DNA of 64,000 bases. Source: Streptosporangium sp. NBC_01756 (GTDB taxonomy: Bacteria; Actinomycetota; Actinomycetes; Streptosporangiales; Streptosporangiaceae). The number at the start of each line of letters is the position of its first letter. Within the stretch, counting starts at the first letter, position 1. The DNA lies in contig NZ_CP109130.1 in the NCBI RefSeq assembly GCF_035917975.1, positions 372,001-436,000 on the forward strand, given 5' to 3'. The notes beneath the pieces were generated by a model. It did not search any database. It was given only the letters and a program-made list of their open reading frames with translations, and was not told the origin of the DNA. A program made the translations under genes and the position numbers. Below, piece by piece: positions 1 through 7,776 of this stretch.

Positions 1-2
1 CG

Positions 3-2279
3 ACCGCTCTCGGCGATCAGCTCTCCCCCGCCGCAAGCTCTCCGACCGGCGTCTATCTGGGCTCGGTCGGTGTCAGCGGCTTCCGCGGCATCGGTCGGTC
101 CGCGCACCTGCCACTCACTCCCGCCAACGGGCTCACCGTCGTCACCGGTCGTAACGGATCCGGCAAGTCCAGCTTCGCCGAAGCCATCGAGACCGCCCTG
201 ACCGGTGAGAACTCTCGCTGGAAGGACAAGTCACAGATCTGGACCGGCAGCTTCGCCAATCTGCACGGTGACACGTCACCGGAGATCGAAGTCGAGCTGA
301 CGATCTCCGGCGACGCCGAACCCAGCCTGGTGCACCGCCACTGGACCGGCCCTCGGGTCGGCGACTCCCTCGCCACGGTGACGCGTCCCGGCCAGAGCGC
401 CACCCCTCTGGCCGATCTGCACCTCGATGGGGCACTGACGGACTACCGGCCCTTCCTCCCCTATGCGGAGCTGGGCAACGCCCTGGACAGGCCGACCGAG
501 ATCTACGACAAGATCTCCGTCATCCTCGGTCTGGGCCGGCTGGCCGATGCCTGCAAGACTCTGCACGATCACGTCCTGGCCCTGGAGAAGAAGGCGAAGT
601 CCGCCAGGCAGGAGCTGCCCGGCCTGCTCTCCCGGCTCGCCGAGATCGGCGGTTCCCGGGCGCAGGCCGTCCACGGCGAGTTGAGCAAGCGGGAGCCGGA
701 CCTGAGCATGGTCGAGGCCCTCGTCACCGGCGGCCGGAGCGCGGAGGACGAGGAGTTGCGGTCCCTGCGCCGGACAGCGGAGCTGGCCGGTCCGGATGTG
801 CAGGCCGTACGGCAGGCAGCCGATCGCCTGCGTTCCGCCGTGGACGGCGCCGAGCGGGTCAAGGGCACGGCCGCGGAGGACGCCCGCAGTCGGGCGGACC
901 TGCTGGACCGCGCACTCGACCACCACCGGCGGCACTCAGCCGCCCCGGACTGCCCTGTCTGCGAGGCTCCGGGACGACTCGACGACGCCTGGGCCGCGCG
1001 GGCCGCATCGGAGATCACCCGGCTGAGGTCGGAGGCCGCCACGGCCGAGGCGGCTCTGCGTGAGCTACGCGCCGCCGGAGAGGCCGCGACCCGGCTGATC
1101 ACCGACCCGCCGCCGGGGCTTCCCCAGCCGGTCGCGGAGTCCTGGCGGACATGGACCACCTGCCGGACGATCGAGGACCTGGAACTGTTCACGCGGACGG
1201 GAGTGCAGCTGGCCGAGGAATGCCGGCTGGCCAGAGAGGCCGCTGCCAAACGCCTCGCAGATCAGGACGGCCATTGGCAGGAGAGCGCCGCCGCCGTGGC
1301 CGCCTGGTGCCGCAACGCCCGCGAAGCCATGGCGGCGATGACGCGCCTCGGCCCGGCGAAGAAGGCCGACGGCTGGCTGCGCGGGGTTCACGACAGCCTC
1401 CGCGCCGAGCGCATGGCCGCCCAGGGACAGGACGCCAGAACCTACTGGCAGGCCATGCGCCAGCAGAGCAACGTCGCGCTCGGCGAGATTCGACTGGCGG
1501 GCAAGGGCGGCATGCGCAAGGCCGAGCTCGACGTCACCGTCGACGACATCCCGGGGGCCGCCCTCGGCGTGATGAGCCAGGGGGAGCTGCACGCGCTGGC
1601 GCTGTCGCTGTTCCTGCCGCGGGCGATGATGCCGGACAGCCCCTTCCGGTTCCTGGTCATCGACGACCCGGTCCAGTCGATGGACCCCGCCAAGGTGGAC
1701 GGGCTGGCCACGCTGCTGGAGCTGGTGGCTCAGCAACGCCAGGTGGTGGTCTTCACCCATGACAGCCGGCTCCCGGAGGCCATCAGGCGGTTGCGCATCC
1801 AGGCGACCATTCTGGAGGTCGTGCGCCGGGAACGCTCCGAGGTCGACGTCGTGCTCTCCGACGACCCCGTGGAGCGCGCGCTGAAGGACGCCCGCGCCAT
1901 CGCCGTCAACACACGGCTGCCCGCACAGGTCGGTCCGGCCGTACTGCCCGGCCTGTGCCGGGTCGCGCTGGAAGCCGCGTTCGTCGAGGTCGCCAGGCGG
2001 CGGCTGCTGGGCGAGGGCGTTGACCACGACACCACGGAACGGCGCATCACCGAGGCCCGGCCTACCGGACAGATCGCGGCACTCGCTCTCGGAGTTGACC
2101 CCAAGGACGTGACCGGCTGGCTGAACCGGAACATCGGCAGCTGGGCGGCGGACGTGTTCATCGCCTGCAACCACGGCAGCCACGACCCTCAGCGGTTCCA
2201 CGCCCGGATGCGTGGCAACGGCAAGGACCCGATCGAGTACGTCACCAAGCTGACCCGGCGGCTGCGAGAGGTGCACTGA
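3..2279 (+). CDS. SMC/Rad50-like AAA ATPase with zinc-hook motif (5' end outside window)
   Basis: The open frame runs in from the window edge, so the start is missing; 758 residues are visible. Visible residues 49-56 (bases 147-170) form a Walker A, GRNGSGKS, preceded by the strand usual in RecF/SMC heads. A long Ala/Arg/Glu-rich helical region follows, interrupted at residues 317-320 by CPVC, the pattern of a Rad50 zinc hook. An ABC signature SQGEL lies at about 525 and a Walker B (FLVIDD) ends at 554-555, followed by a D-loop-like segment. About 120 further residues form a separate C-terminal domain. This order (split ABC head, hook, extra C-terminal domain) recalls RloC/Rad50-type DNA-sensing ATPases. 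A role in DNA damage or phage response is inference. It is followed one base later by a small gene, so the two are probably co-translated. Confidence 0.85.
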   Translation, partial: TALGDQLSPAASSPTGVYLGSVGVSGFRGIGRSAHLPLTPANGLTVVTGRNGSGKSSFAEAIETALTGENSRWKDKSQIWTGSFANLHGDTSPEIEVELTISGDAEPSLVHRHWTGPRVGDSLATVTRPGQSATPLADLHLDGALTDYRPFLPYAELGNALDRPTEIYDKISVILGLGRLADACKTLHDHVLALEKKAKSARQELPGLLSRLAEIGGSRAQAVHGELSKREPDLSMVEALVTGGRSAEDEELRSLRRTAELAGPDVQAVRQAADRLRSAVDGAERVKGTAAEDARSRADLLDRALDHHRRHSAAPDCPVCEAPGRLDDAWAARAASEITRLRSEAATAEAALRELRAAGEAATRLITDPPPGLPQPVAESWRTWTTCRTIEDLELFTRTGVQLAEECRLAREAAAKRLADQDGHWQESAAAVAAWCRNAREAMAAMTRLGPAKKADGWLRGVHDSLRAERMAAQGQDARTYWQAMRQQSNVALGEIRLAGKGGMRKAELDVTVDDIPGAALGVMSQGELHALALSLFLPRAMMPDSPFRFLVIDDPVQSMDPAKVDGLATLLELVAQQRQVVVFTHDSRLPEAIRRLRIQATILEVVRRERSEVDVVLSDDPVERALKDARAIAVNTRLPAQVGPAVLPGLCRVALEAAFVEVARRRLLGEGVDHDTTERRITEARPTGQIAALALGVDPKDVTGWLNRNIGSWAADVFIACNHGSHDPQRFHARMRGNGKDPIEYVTKLTRRLREVH

Positions 2280-2280
2280 G

Positions 2281-2625
2281 ATGAGCCCTTGCACCCGCCT
2301 CCTGGCCGACGCCGACAGCTTGCTCCGCACGGCCGGCCAGGGACTGTGGCCCCGGGCCGCCGCCTTCCTCATCCGGATGGCCCTGGAAGCGTGCATGTCG
2401 GACTTCTGGCTACGCACCCAGCCGGGTGTAGAAGACTGTGACATGCAGGCACAGCTGCTCTGCCTGACCGGCTACCACGACCAGGACACCGCCCGGCTGG
2501 CCGCGCGGGCATGGGCGGCGCTGAGCGCCGCCTGCCATTACCACGGCTACGAGCTCAGCCCCACCGTCGGTGAACTGCGCACCCTCTACATCGAGGTGCG
2601 CGCGCTCGCCGCGCGCCTTACCTGA
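2281..2625 (+). CDS. small helical protein, putative partner of the upstream ATPase
   Basis: I cannot assign this 114-residue protein to a named family. Its ATG lies one base after the stop of the ATPase gene, which implies translational coupling. It is predicted all-helical, with no signal peptide or membrane segment. By eye it shares a pattern with the last 120 residues of the ATPase: a helix reading RMALEA here and RVALEA there, then a CHYHG segment here and a CNHGSH segment there near the end. HEPN-type domains have similar size and helical make-up, but the canonical Rx4-6H motif is not clearly present, so this is only a suggestion. It could be a subunit, regulator or effector of the ATPase. 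Confidence 0.6.
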   Translation: MSPCTRLLADADSLLRTAGQGLWPRAAAFLIRMALEACMSDFWLRTQPGVEDCDMQAQLLCLTGYHDQDTARLAARAWAALSAACHYHGYELSPTVGELRTLYIEVRALAARLT

Positions 2626-2774
2626 TCGTTCCCGGCACGGCTCTCCCATTCGGCGAGCCGTGCCCTACACCCCCGAAATGCTCTCGAATGCTCTCGAACG
2701 CGAATGGAGCGAAGGTAGCTGCCAGTGCGTACGAGCACGACAGCCGGACATACGACGTGCGGACCGGATCGGAT

Positions 2775-3176
2775 CTAACCGGCGAGGAGCTTACCGACCG
2801 CCTGATGGGAGACCCCGAGCAATGCACCGATGTCCCGATGGGGAAGCCCCTGCTCATGAAGTCGGCGGGCGGCCTCGCGTGAATGACTGACCGCGTCGTC
2901 ACGCAAACGGTCCGCCTCCCGGCGGATCTCCCTGGTTCGCGCGACCTCCGCGGCGAGTTCCTCGCTTAGGACGGGAACCACCGTGATCTGCCAGGTCGTC
3001 GCAGACCGATCGTCGACGTCGGTGTCGAAGCGGACGGCCAGCAGATCACGCACCGTCTCCTCGGCCTGATCAAGCCGCCGCGCCTGCGTATGCGCCGGAC
3101 GACGCAACCCCGGCCCCTCGATCTCCAACGCCCACCAGCCGCCGGACCGCTGGGCCGTGACCCGGAACTCGTTCAC
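2775..3176 (-). CDS. hicB: HicB-like antitoxin with C-terminal helix-turn-helix
   Basis: This 133-residue protein has an N-terminal HicB-like fold (strands with WWALEIEGPGL), a charged linker helix, and a C-terminal helix-turn-helix in which GLPHRDIGALLGVSHQAVGK can be read. HicB antitoxins neutralise HicA and repress their own operon through such a DNA-binding domain. Its start overlaps the end of the upstream hicA-like gene by 4 bases, as usual for toxin-first hicAB operons. The annotation rests on domain pattern and gene partnership. The likely operator is the inverted repeat upstream of hicA. Confidence 0.75.
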   Translation of the reverse strand: MNEFRVTAQRSGGWWALEIEGPGLRRPAHTQARRLDQAEETVRDLLAVRFDTDVDDRSATTWQITVVPVLSEELAAEVARTREIRREADRLRDDAVSHSREAARRLHEQGLPHRDIGALLGVSHQAVGKLLAG

Positions 3177-3421
3177 TCGCCCTCCTCCTCGTCATCCTGG
3201 CTCATGTCCTGTTGCGCTTCGGCGAGCAGGGCGCCCCACTCCTTGAGAATGCCTCTGGCCGTCAACTCGTTGACTTCAGCGTGACGCGGCACGATGACCG
3301 CGTCTCCCCGGACATACCACTTGTCGTGGCCACCGCCATGCACATCGGGCGTCTTCGAAAACTCGAAGCCGTATTGCTTGGCCAGGCGCGCCATCCGGCC
3401 AAGCAGCTCGTTCCGTTTCAT
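3173..3421 (-). CDS. hicA: HicA-like mRNA interferase toxin
   Basis: This 82-residue protein matches the small HicA fold (double-stranded-RNA-binding-like). It has a basic N-terminus, the segment GGGHDKWYVRGD containing the expected catalytic histidine, then VIVPRHAEV and a TARGILKEWG helix that are typical of the family. HicA toxins cleave mRNA during stress and are held inactive by HicB. The last 9 residues form an unusual acidic tail (DDEEEGE), which overlaps the start of the antitoxin gene. The gene begins close to a TATGAT hexamer, so the transcript leader must be very short. Confidence 0.8.
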   Translation of the reverse strand: MKRNELLGRMARLAKQYGFEFSKTPDVHGGGHDKWYVRGDAVIVPRHAEVNELTARGILKEWGALLAEAQQDMSQDDEEEGE

Positions 3422-3436
3422 TCATCATAGTCAATG

Positions 3437-3460
3437 CGGTTGCCAGCATCAAGGCAACCG
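3437..3460. promoter_or_regulatory. inverted-repeat operator candidate upstream of hicAB
   Basis: A perfect 8-base inverted repeat, CGGTTGCC and GGCAACCG with an 8-base spacer, lies 16 bases upstream of the hicA start. A third half-site, GCTTGCC, follows at 3461-3467. The placement and the HTH in the HicB-like protein suggest an autoregulatory operator. Confidence 0.5.
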
Positions 3461-3519
3461 GCTTGCCTAAGCATCCAAATAGATCCTGTTTGCGGCTATC
3501 TCGCCCATGCATGCCGCAA

Positions 3520-3556
3520 AGCGGGTGGTAGCGGCACAGCGCCTCCACCACCCGCT
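3520..3556. other. hairpin in the hicA / small-protein intergenic gap
   Basis: A perfect 10-base inverted repeat (AGCGGGTGGT and its complement) is separated by 17 bases. It lies about 150 bases upstream of the 3705 gene and 100 bases upstream of hicA. It could be a leader structure or a relic terminator. No T-run follows it on either strand. Confidence 0.35.
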
Positions 3557-3704
3557 CCCGAGCATGCGGACGACAGCCGCCGAAGGGCGTGCGGATCTCG
3601 TCCGCGCCGCCGGACCGGCACCTGACTGGACAGATCATCGTTCCCGAATGTCGTGGTGCGCAGAACGTCCAGCCTCGGTTGCGGATGCCCGGTGGAGCGG
3701 CACG

Positions 3705-4061
3705 ATGCGAGACGTGAACGACAACAACCTTCTCAACGGCCGCAGGTTCGTCATGGTCAGCTCGACGGCCAGCGCGGTGGATCCGGACGGCCCGACCACG
3801 TTCGCCTACCGGGAGTCCGACGGGATCATCTGGGGCGACTACACCGGCGACACGGTGGTCCACGGACGATTCGTCGGCACCAGGGACGGCGACCGGCTGG
3901 AGATCACCTACGTCCACCTGCTCAAGACCGGAGAGCGCGCCGGCGGGCAGGGCGGCAGCCGCATCGAGACCCTCCCCGACGGACGGCTGAACCTGGTCGA
4001 GGAGTTCCGGTTCGCCGGGGACGACACGCTGCACGTGAGCGTGTGCGCCGAGGTGGCCTGA
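3705..4061 (+). CDS. small conserved protein of the 'n-acetylglutamate synthase'-labelled family
   Basis: This 118-residue, beta-rich cytoplasmic protein starts at the ATG giving MRDVNDNNLLNGRRF. The longer frame upstream lacks homology-like sequence. The sequence resembles the short bacterial family often mislabelled n-acetylglutamate synthase: NRRF near the start, TTFAYRESDGIIWGDYTGD, then a strand reading VHGRFVG, and a final acidic VEEFRF segment. It carries no GNAT acetyl-CoA motif, so the enzyme name should not be taken literally. The function is unknown. It stands alone between the toxin-antitoxin pair and the Lrp gene. Confidence 0.7.
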   Translation: MRDVNDNNLLNGRRFVMVSSTASAVDPDGPTTFAYRESDGIIWGDYTGDTVVHGRFVGTRDGDRLEITYVHLLKTGERAGGQGGSRIETLPDGRLNLVEEFRFAGDDTLHVSVCAEVA

Positions 4062-4174
4062 TCGGGACTTCTCCGTGGCGATCCGCTGCCGGGAAGCGTA
4101 CGGCCCGTGCCCGCGCCGAGGGGTGCGCTTCCCGGCGGACGGTCACCGGCGGGCAGGCCGCCGCTCCGGACGGT

Positions 4175-4900
4175 TCAGACGTCCCGCTGGAGCTGGGCGC
4201 GGCCCTCGGCCGCACCCACGAAACGCATCATGCCCAGCGGCACCTCTCCCCCGGGACCCTCGGGGCCGCCGGCTCCGGAGCCACCGGCGCCGCCCGATCC
4301 CCCGGCGTTCCTGGCCCCTCCGGGGCCACCGGCGGACTCGGCGGGGTCATGAGCCGGGCGGCGGGCGGACCTGCCCGGGCCCCGGTCGCTCGGCAGGACG
4401 TAGGGCCGCCTGAGCACCTCGTCCAGGATGAAGACCGTCTCGGTGGCCTTGACCGCGGGGATGTTGGCCAGCCGGTCGGTCACCATCGCGTGCACGGCGG
4501 CGACGTCGGTCACCCGGACCTGGATCATCGCGTCGTGCTGGCCCGTCGTGATCGCGCAGTACTCCACCTCGGGCATCGCCGCGAGCTGGGCGCGGAACTG
4601 GCGCCACATCTGCTGCCGGACGGTTACGAAGATCAACGCGGTGATGCCGAGACCCGCGCGGACGTGGTCGATCTCCGCCGTGAACCGCTTGATCGCGCCG
4701 TCGGCGCGCAGCGCCTCGAACCGGGTGTAGGCGTTCGCCCGGGAGATGCCGACCCGTTCGGCCAGAGCCGCCACGGAGATCCTGCCGTTCTCGCGCAGCA
4801 CCTCAAGGATCTTCAGGTGCGTCGCGTCGAGTTCCAGGCCGATGCCGATCCGTCCAGGTTGACCACCCTCGGGAGCCGAGTTCCTTGACGTTTCGGACAT
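4175..4900 (-). CDS. Lrp/AsnC-family regulator with Gly-rich C-terminal tail
   Basis: An N-terminal winged helix-turn-helix (KILEVLRENGRISVAALAER, then VGISRANAYTRFEAL) is followed by an AsnC ligand-binding (RAM) domain ending near residue 170. Lrp-family regulators sense amino acids and control transport or metabolism. This one is divergent from a peptide ABC operon, so it probably controls that operon. Two starts are possible: the ATG at 4906 lies only one base from the AAGGGG ribosome site, while the ATG at 4900 has 7-base spacing and is preferred. About 70 extra residues follow the usual end of the family, rich in Gly, Ala and Pro and likely disordered. Confidence 0.85.
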   Translation of the reverse strand: MSETSRNSAPEGGQPGRIGIGLELDATHLKILEVLRENGRISVAALAERVGISRANAYTRFEALRADGAIKRFTAEIDHVRAGLGITALIFVTVRQQMWRQFRAQLAAMPEVEYCAITTGQHDAMIQVRVTDVAAVHAMVTDRLANIPAVKATETVFILDEVLRRPYVLPSDRGPGRSARRPAHDPAESAGGPGGARNAGGSGGAGGSGAGGPEGPGGEVPLGMMRFVGAAEGRAQLQRDV

Positions 4901-4911
4901 CGTCATACCCC

Positions 4912-4936
4912 TTAAGTCAGATTTGTCTCAGCTTAA
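4912..4936. promoter_or_regulatory. candidate Lrp-type operator in the divergent promoter region
   Basis: An imperfect palindrome with TTAAG/CTTAA ends surrounds an AGA-TTT-GTCT core. It sits directly upstream of the Lrp gene and 85 bases before the binding-protein gene. It is the only A/T-rich dyad in this divergent gap, matching the usual AT-centred Lrp sites. Binding is inferred. Confidence 0.45.
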
Positions 4937-5019
4937 CCCCATGAGCTGGACTTTCTGCCGGACAATCCTCGAACATCGGCGACCAAACGTCCACAAGGAC
5001 CTTTTTCGGAGGACACAGA

Positions 5020-6627
5020 ATGGCGATCCGTTCACGGCGTCCCGGAGCGAAGGCAGCTCTGCTGCCGGTGCTGCTCACCGGCGCCCTCGCCCTTGCCGCC
5101 TGTTCCAGCGGCGGTTCGTCCACGTCGTCCCAGAGCGGTGGCACCACCGCCGCCAAGACGCTCGTGATCGACACCTCCTTCGACCTCAAGACGGCCGACC
5201 CCGGGCGCACCTATGAGCCGACCGGCCTGTTCATCGGCAAGGCGGCCTACGAGACCCTGCTGACGTTCGAGGGTTCCGACGTCACCAAGCCGGTGCCGGC
5301 TCTCGCCGAGTCGTTCGAGCTGTCCGACGACGGCAAGGAGCTGACGCTCAAGCTCCGCAAGGACGCCACGTTCGCCGACGGCTCGCCGCTCACGGCCGAC
5401 GACGTCGTCTTCTCGCTGGACCGCGTGCGTGACATGAAGGGCACGCCGTCGTTCCTGCTCGACGGTGTGAAGGTGGCCAAGACCGACGCGGACACGATCA
5501 CGCTCACCTCGAAGAACCCCAACCCGGCGCTGCCGTACATCCTGCCCAACCCCGCGCTGGGCATCCTCAACTCCAAGGTGGCCAAGGAGCACGGCGCCAC
5601 CGCCGACACCGGCGACAAGGCCGAGCAGTACCTCAACTCCGCCTCGGCGGGCTCGGGTCCGTACACGATCGAGTCGTTCAACGTCAGCAGCCAGGTCGTG
5701 CTCAAGGCGAACGCCAAGTACTGGGGCACGACCAAGCCGGTCTACCAGAAGGTCGTGATCCGCAACGTCGAGGCCGCGACGCAGAAGCTCAACATCTCGC
5801 GTGGCGACAGCCAGGTCGCGCTGAACCTCTCCGGCGACCAGGTCACCGGGATCACGGGCGACCTGCAGGTCCAGAAGACGCCGTCGGCCAACGTGATCTT
5901 CCTGCTCGCCAACCAGGACTCCTCGGTCAGCAAGGTCACCTCCAACCCGAAGTTCGCCGAGGCCGTACGCAAGGGCGTCGACTACGCGGGGCTGCTGGAG
6001 CTGGCCGGCGAGGGCTCGGTGCAGGCCCCCGGGATCATCCCCTCGATGCTCCTGGGCGCGCTCCCGCCGGAGCAGGCGGCCAAGCGTGACGTCGAGGGCG
6101 CGAAGGCGGCGCTCAAGGAGAGCGGGGTGACCGACCCGACGGTCAAGCTGGAGTACCCCAGCGAGCTGACCGTCAACGGCCTGTCCTTCCAGCCGCTCGC
6201 CGAGCGGGTCCAGGCCAACCTCAAGGAGGTCGGCATCACGGTGGAGCTCGCTCCCGCGCCGATCACCACGGCCCTGGACAACTACCGCAACGGCAAGGAG
6301 GAGCTGGGCCTGTGGTACTGGGGCCCCGACTACCCGGACCCCAGCGACTACCTGGCGTTCCTGCCGGGCAAGCTCGTGGGCCTGCGGGCCGGCTGGAAGG
6401 CCGGCGCCGACAAGGAGCTGGAGGCGGCCGGCGCCAAGACGGCCGCCACGGTCGGCGACGAGGCGCGCAAGAAGGCCTACGTCGATCTGCAGACGGGGCT
6501 GAACGCCTCGGGGGCGTTCATCCCGCTCATCCAGCCCAGCCAGAACATCGTGACGGCCGCGTCCGTCACCGGCCTGGAGTACCACCCGGTGTGGACCGTC
6601 GACGTCGCCGACCTCGGCACCAAGTAA
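5020..6627 (+). CDS. peptide ABC transporter substrate-binding lipoprotein (SBP_bac_5)
   Basis: This is the extracytoplasmic solute-binding protein of family 5 (dipeptide/oligopeptide/nickel type), 535 residues. The signal peptide ends in a lipobox LALAAC with the lipidated Cys at 28, followed by a Ser/Gly linker. The family signature region reads KDATFADGSPLTADDVVFSL, and a WYWGPDYPDPSDY segment near residue 430 is typical of DppA/OppA-like proteins. A CGGAGGA ribosome site lies 7 bases before the ATG. It is the first gene of a six-gene operon whose later genes overlap by 4 bases. The cargo is probably a small peptide, but the sequence does not show which one. Confidence 0.92.
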   Translation: MAIRSRRPGAKAALLPVLLTGALALAACSSGGSSTSSQSGGTTAAKTLVIDTSFDLKTADPGRTYEPTGLFIGKAAYETLLTFEGSDVTKPVPALAESFELSDDGKELTLKLRKDATFADGSPLTADDVVFSLDRVRDMKGTPSFLLDGVKVAKTDADTITLTSKNPNPALPYILPNPALGILNSKVAKEHGATADTGDKAEQYLNSASAGSGPYTIESFNVSSQVVLKANAKYWGTTKPVYQKVVIRNVEAATQKLNISRGDSQVALNLSGDQVTGITGDLQVQKTPSANVIFLLANQDSSVSKVTSNPKFAEAVRKGVDYAGLLELAGEGSVQAPGIIPSMLLGALPPEQAAKRDVEGAKAALKESGVTDPTVKLEYPSELTVNGLSFQPLAERVQANLKEVGITVELAPAPITTALDNYRNGKEELGLWYWGPDYPDPSDYLAFLPGKLVGLRAGWKAGADKELEAAGAKTAATVGDEARKKAYVDLQTGLNASGAFIPLIQPSQNIVTAASVTGLEYHPVWTVDVADLGTK

Positions 6628-6636
6628 GGACCACCC

Positions 6637-7776
6637 GTGCCGAGTAAGAACCCGCAGGCGCCGGGCGACAGGTCACCGGTGCCGGGTGAGAACCCGCCGG
6701 TCCCGGGCGGCTCCGCCGGATCGGACCGGCGCCGGCCGGCCCGATCCGGCGGCCGGCGCCCGCTGGTCCGCTTCCTGGCCCGCAGGGTGCTCACCGCGCT
6801 CCTGCTGGCCGTGGGCATCACCCTGGTGACCTTCGTCCTGACCAACCTGGTCCCCGGCGACCCCGTCTCGGCCAACCTCGGCCAACGGGCGCTCGGCGAC
6901 CCGGCGATCGTCGCGCAGTGGCGGTCCGAGCACGGCCTGGACAGACCGCTCCCCCAGCAGTACCTCCTGCACCTTCAGGGCGTCCTGCAGGGTGACCTCG
7001 GCACGAGCCAGCAGAGCCACCGTCCGGTCCTCGACGACCTGGCGGAGTCCGTACCCGCCACGCTCGAACTGGCCGGGGCCGCGATCCTGATCTCCCTCGT
7101 GACAGGTGTGGCGTTCGGCGTGGTGGCGGCGCTCCGCCGCGACCGGCTGTCGGACCACGTGCTCCGGGTCCTCAGCCTGATCGGCATCTCGGTGCCGACG
7201 TTCTGGCTGGCGCTGATGGCGTTCTACGTCTTCTTCTACCGGCTGCAGGTCACTCCGGGCAGCGGCCGCATCGACCCGAGCCTGAACCCGCCCCCGCAGG
7301 TCACCGGGCTGTACACGGTCGACTCCGCGCTGGCGGGGCAGTGGGACGTGTTCTCCTCGGCGGTCGGTCACCTGATCACCCCCGCACTGGTGCTGGCCCT
7401 CTACACGATCGGCCTGCTCACCCGGTTCACCCGGTCGGCGGTGCTGGAGGTGCTGGGCCAGGACTACGTGCGCGCCGCCCGGGCCAAGGGCCTGCCCTCC
7501 CGGGTGATCCTGTTCCGCTACGTGCTGCGCTCGGCCCTGGTGCCGATCATCACGGTCGCGGGCCTGGCCTTCGGCAGCCTGCTGTCCGGCACGGTGCTCG
7601 TCGAGGCGATCTTCGCCTGGCCGGGCGTCGGACAGTACGCCTACAAGAGCGCGACCACCCTCGACCTGCCCGCCGTGATGGGCGTCGGCCTGGTGGTGGG
7701 CGGTGTCTACCTCGTCATCAACCTGATCGTCGACGTGCTGTACGGCGTCATCGACCCCAGAGTGAGACTCCAGTGA
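6637..7776 (+). CDS. peptide ABC transporter permease, DppB/OppB type
   Basis: This inner-membrane permease has 379 residues and a GTG start 9 bases after the lipoprotein gene. The N-terminus carries about 45 extra Pro/Gly/Arg-rich residues before the first membrane segment (FLARRVLTALLLAVGITLVT). The typical DppB periplasmic block GDLGTSQQSHRPV is present, as is the cytoplasmic EAA-like loop containing DYVRAARAKGLPSRVI that contacts the ATPase. About six membrane helices can be read. It forms the channel with the next gene product. Confidence 0.9.
   Translation: MPSKNPQAPGDRSPVPGENPPVPGGSAGSDRRRPARSGGRRPLVRFLARRVLTALLLAVGITLVTFVLTNLVPGDPVSANLGQRALGDPAIVAQWRSEHGLDRPLPQQYLLHLQGVLQGDLGTSQQSHRPVLDDLAESVPATLELAGAAILISLVTGVAFGVVAALRRDRLSDHVLRVLSLIGISVPTFWLALMAFYVFFYRLQVTPGSGRIDPSLNPPPQVTGLYTVDSALAGQWDVFSSAVGHLITPALVLALYTIGLLTRFTRSAVLEVLGQDYVRAARAKGLPSRVILFRYVLRSALVPIITVAGLAFGSLLSGTVLVEAIFAWPGVGQYAYKSATTLDLPAVMGVGLVVGGVYLVINLIVDVLYGVIDPRVRLQ

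Noticed and set aside
1065..2444. Long minus-strand open frame opposite the ATPase gene
   Set aside because: It is a shadow caused by high GC; it shows no domain pattern, while the plus-strand frame has complete ATPase motifs.
2688..2882. 64-codon plus-strand frame beginning MLSNANGAKV
   Set aside because: It overlaps the hicB-like gene in antisense, has no ribosome site and shows no recognisable pattern.
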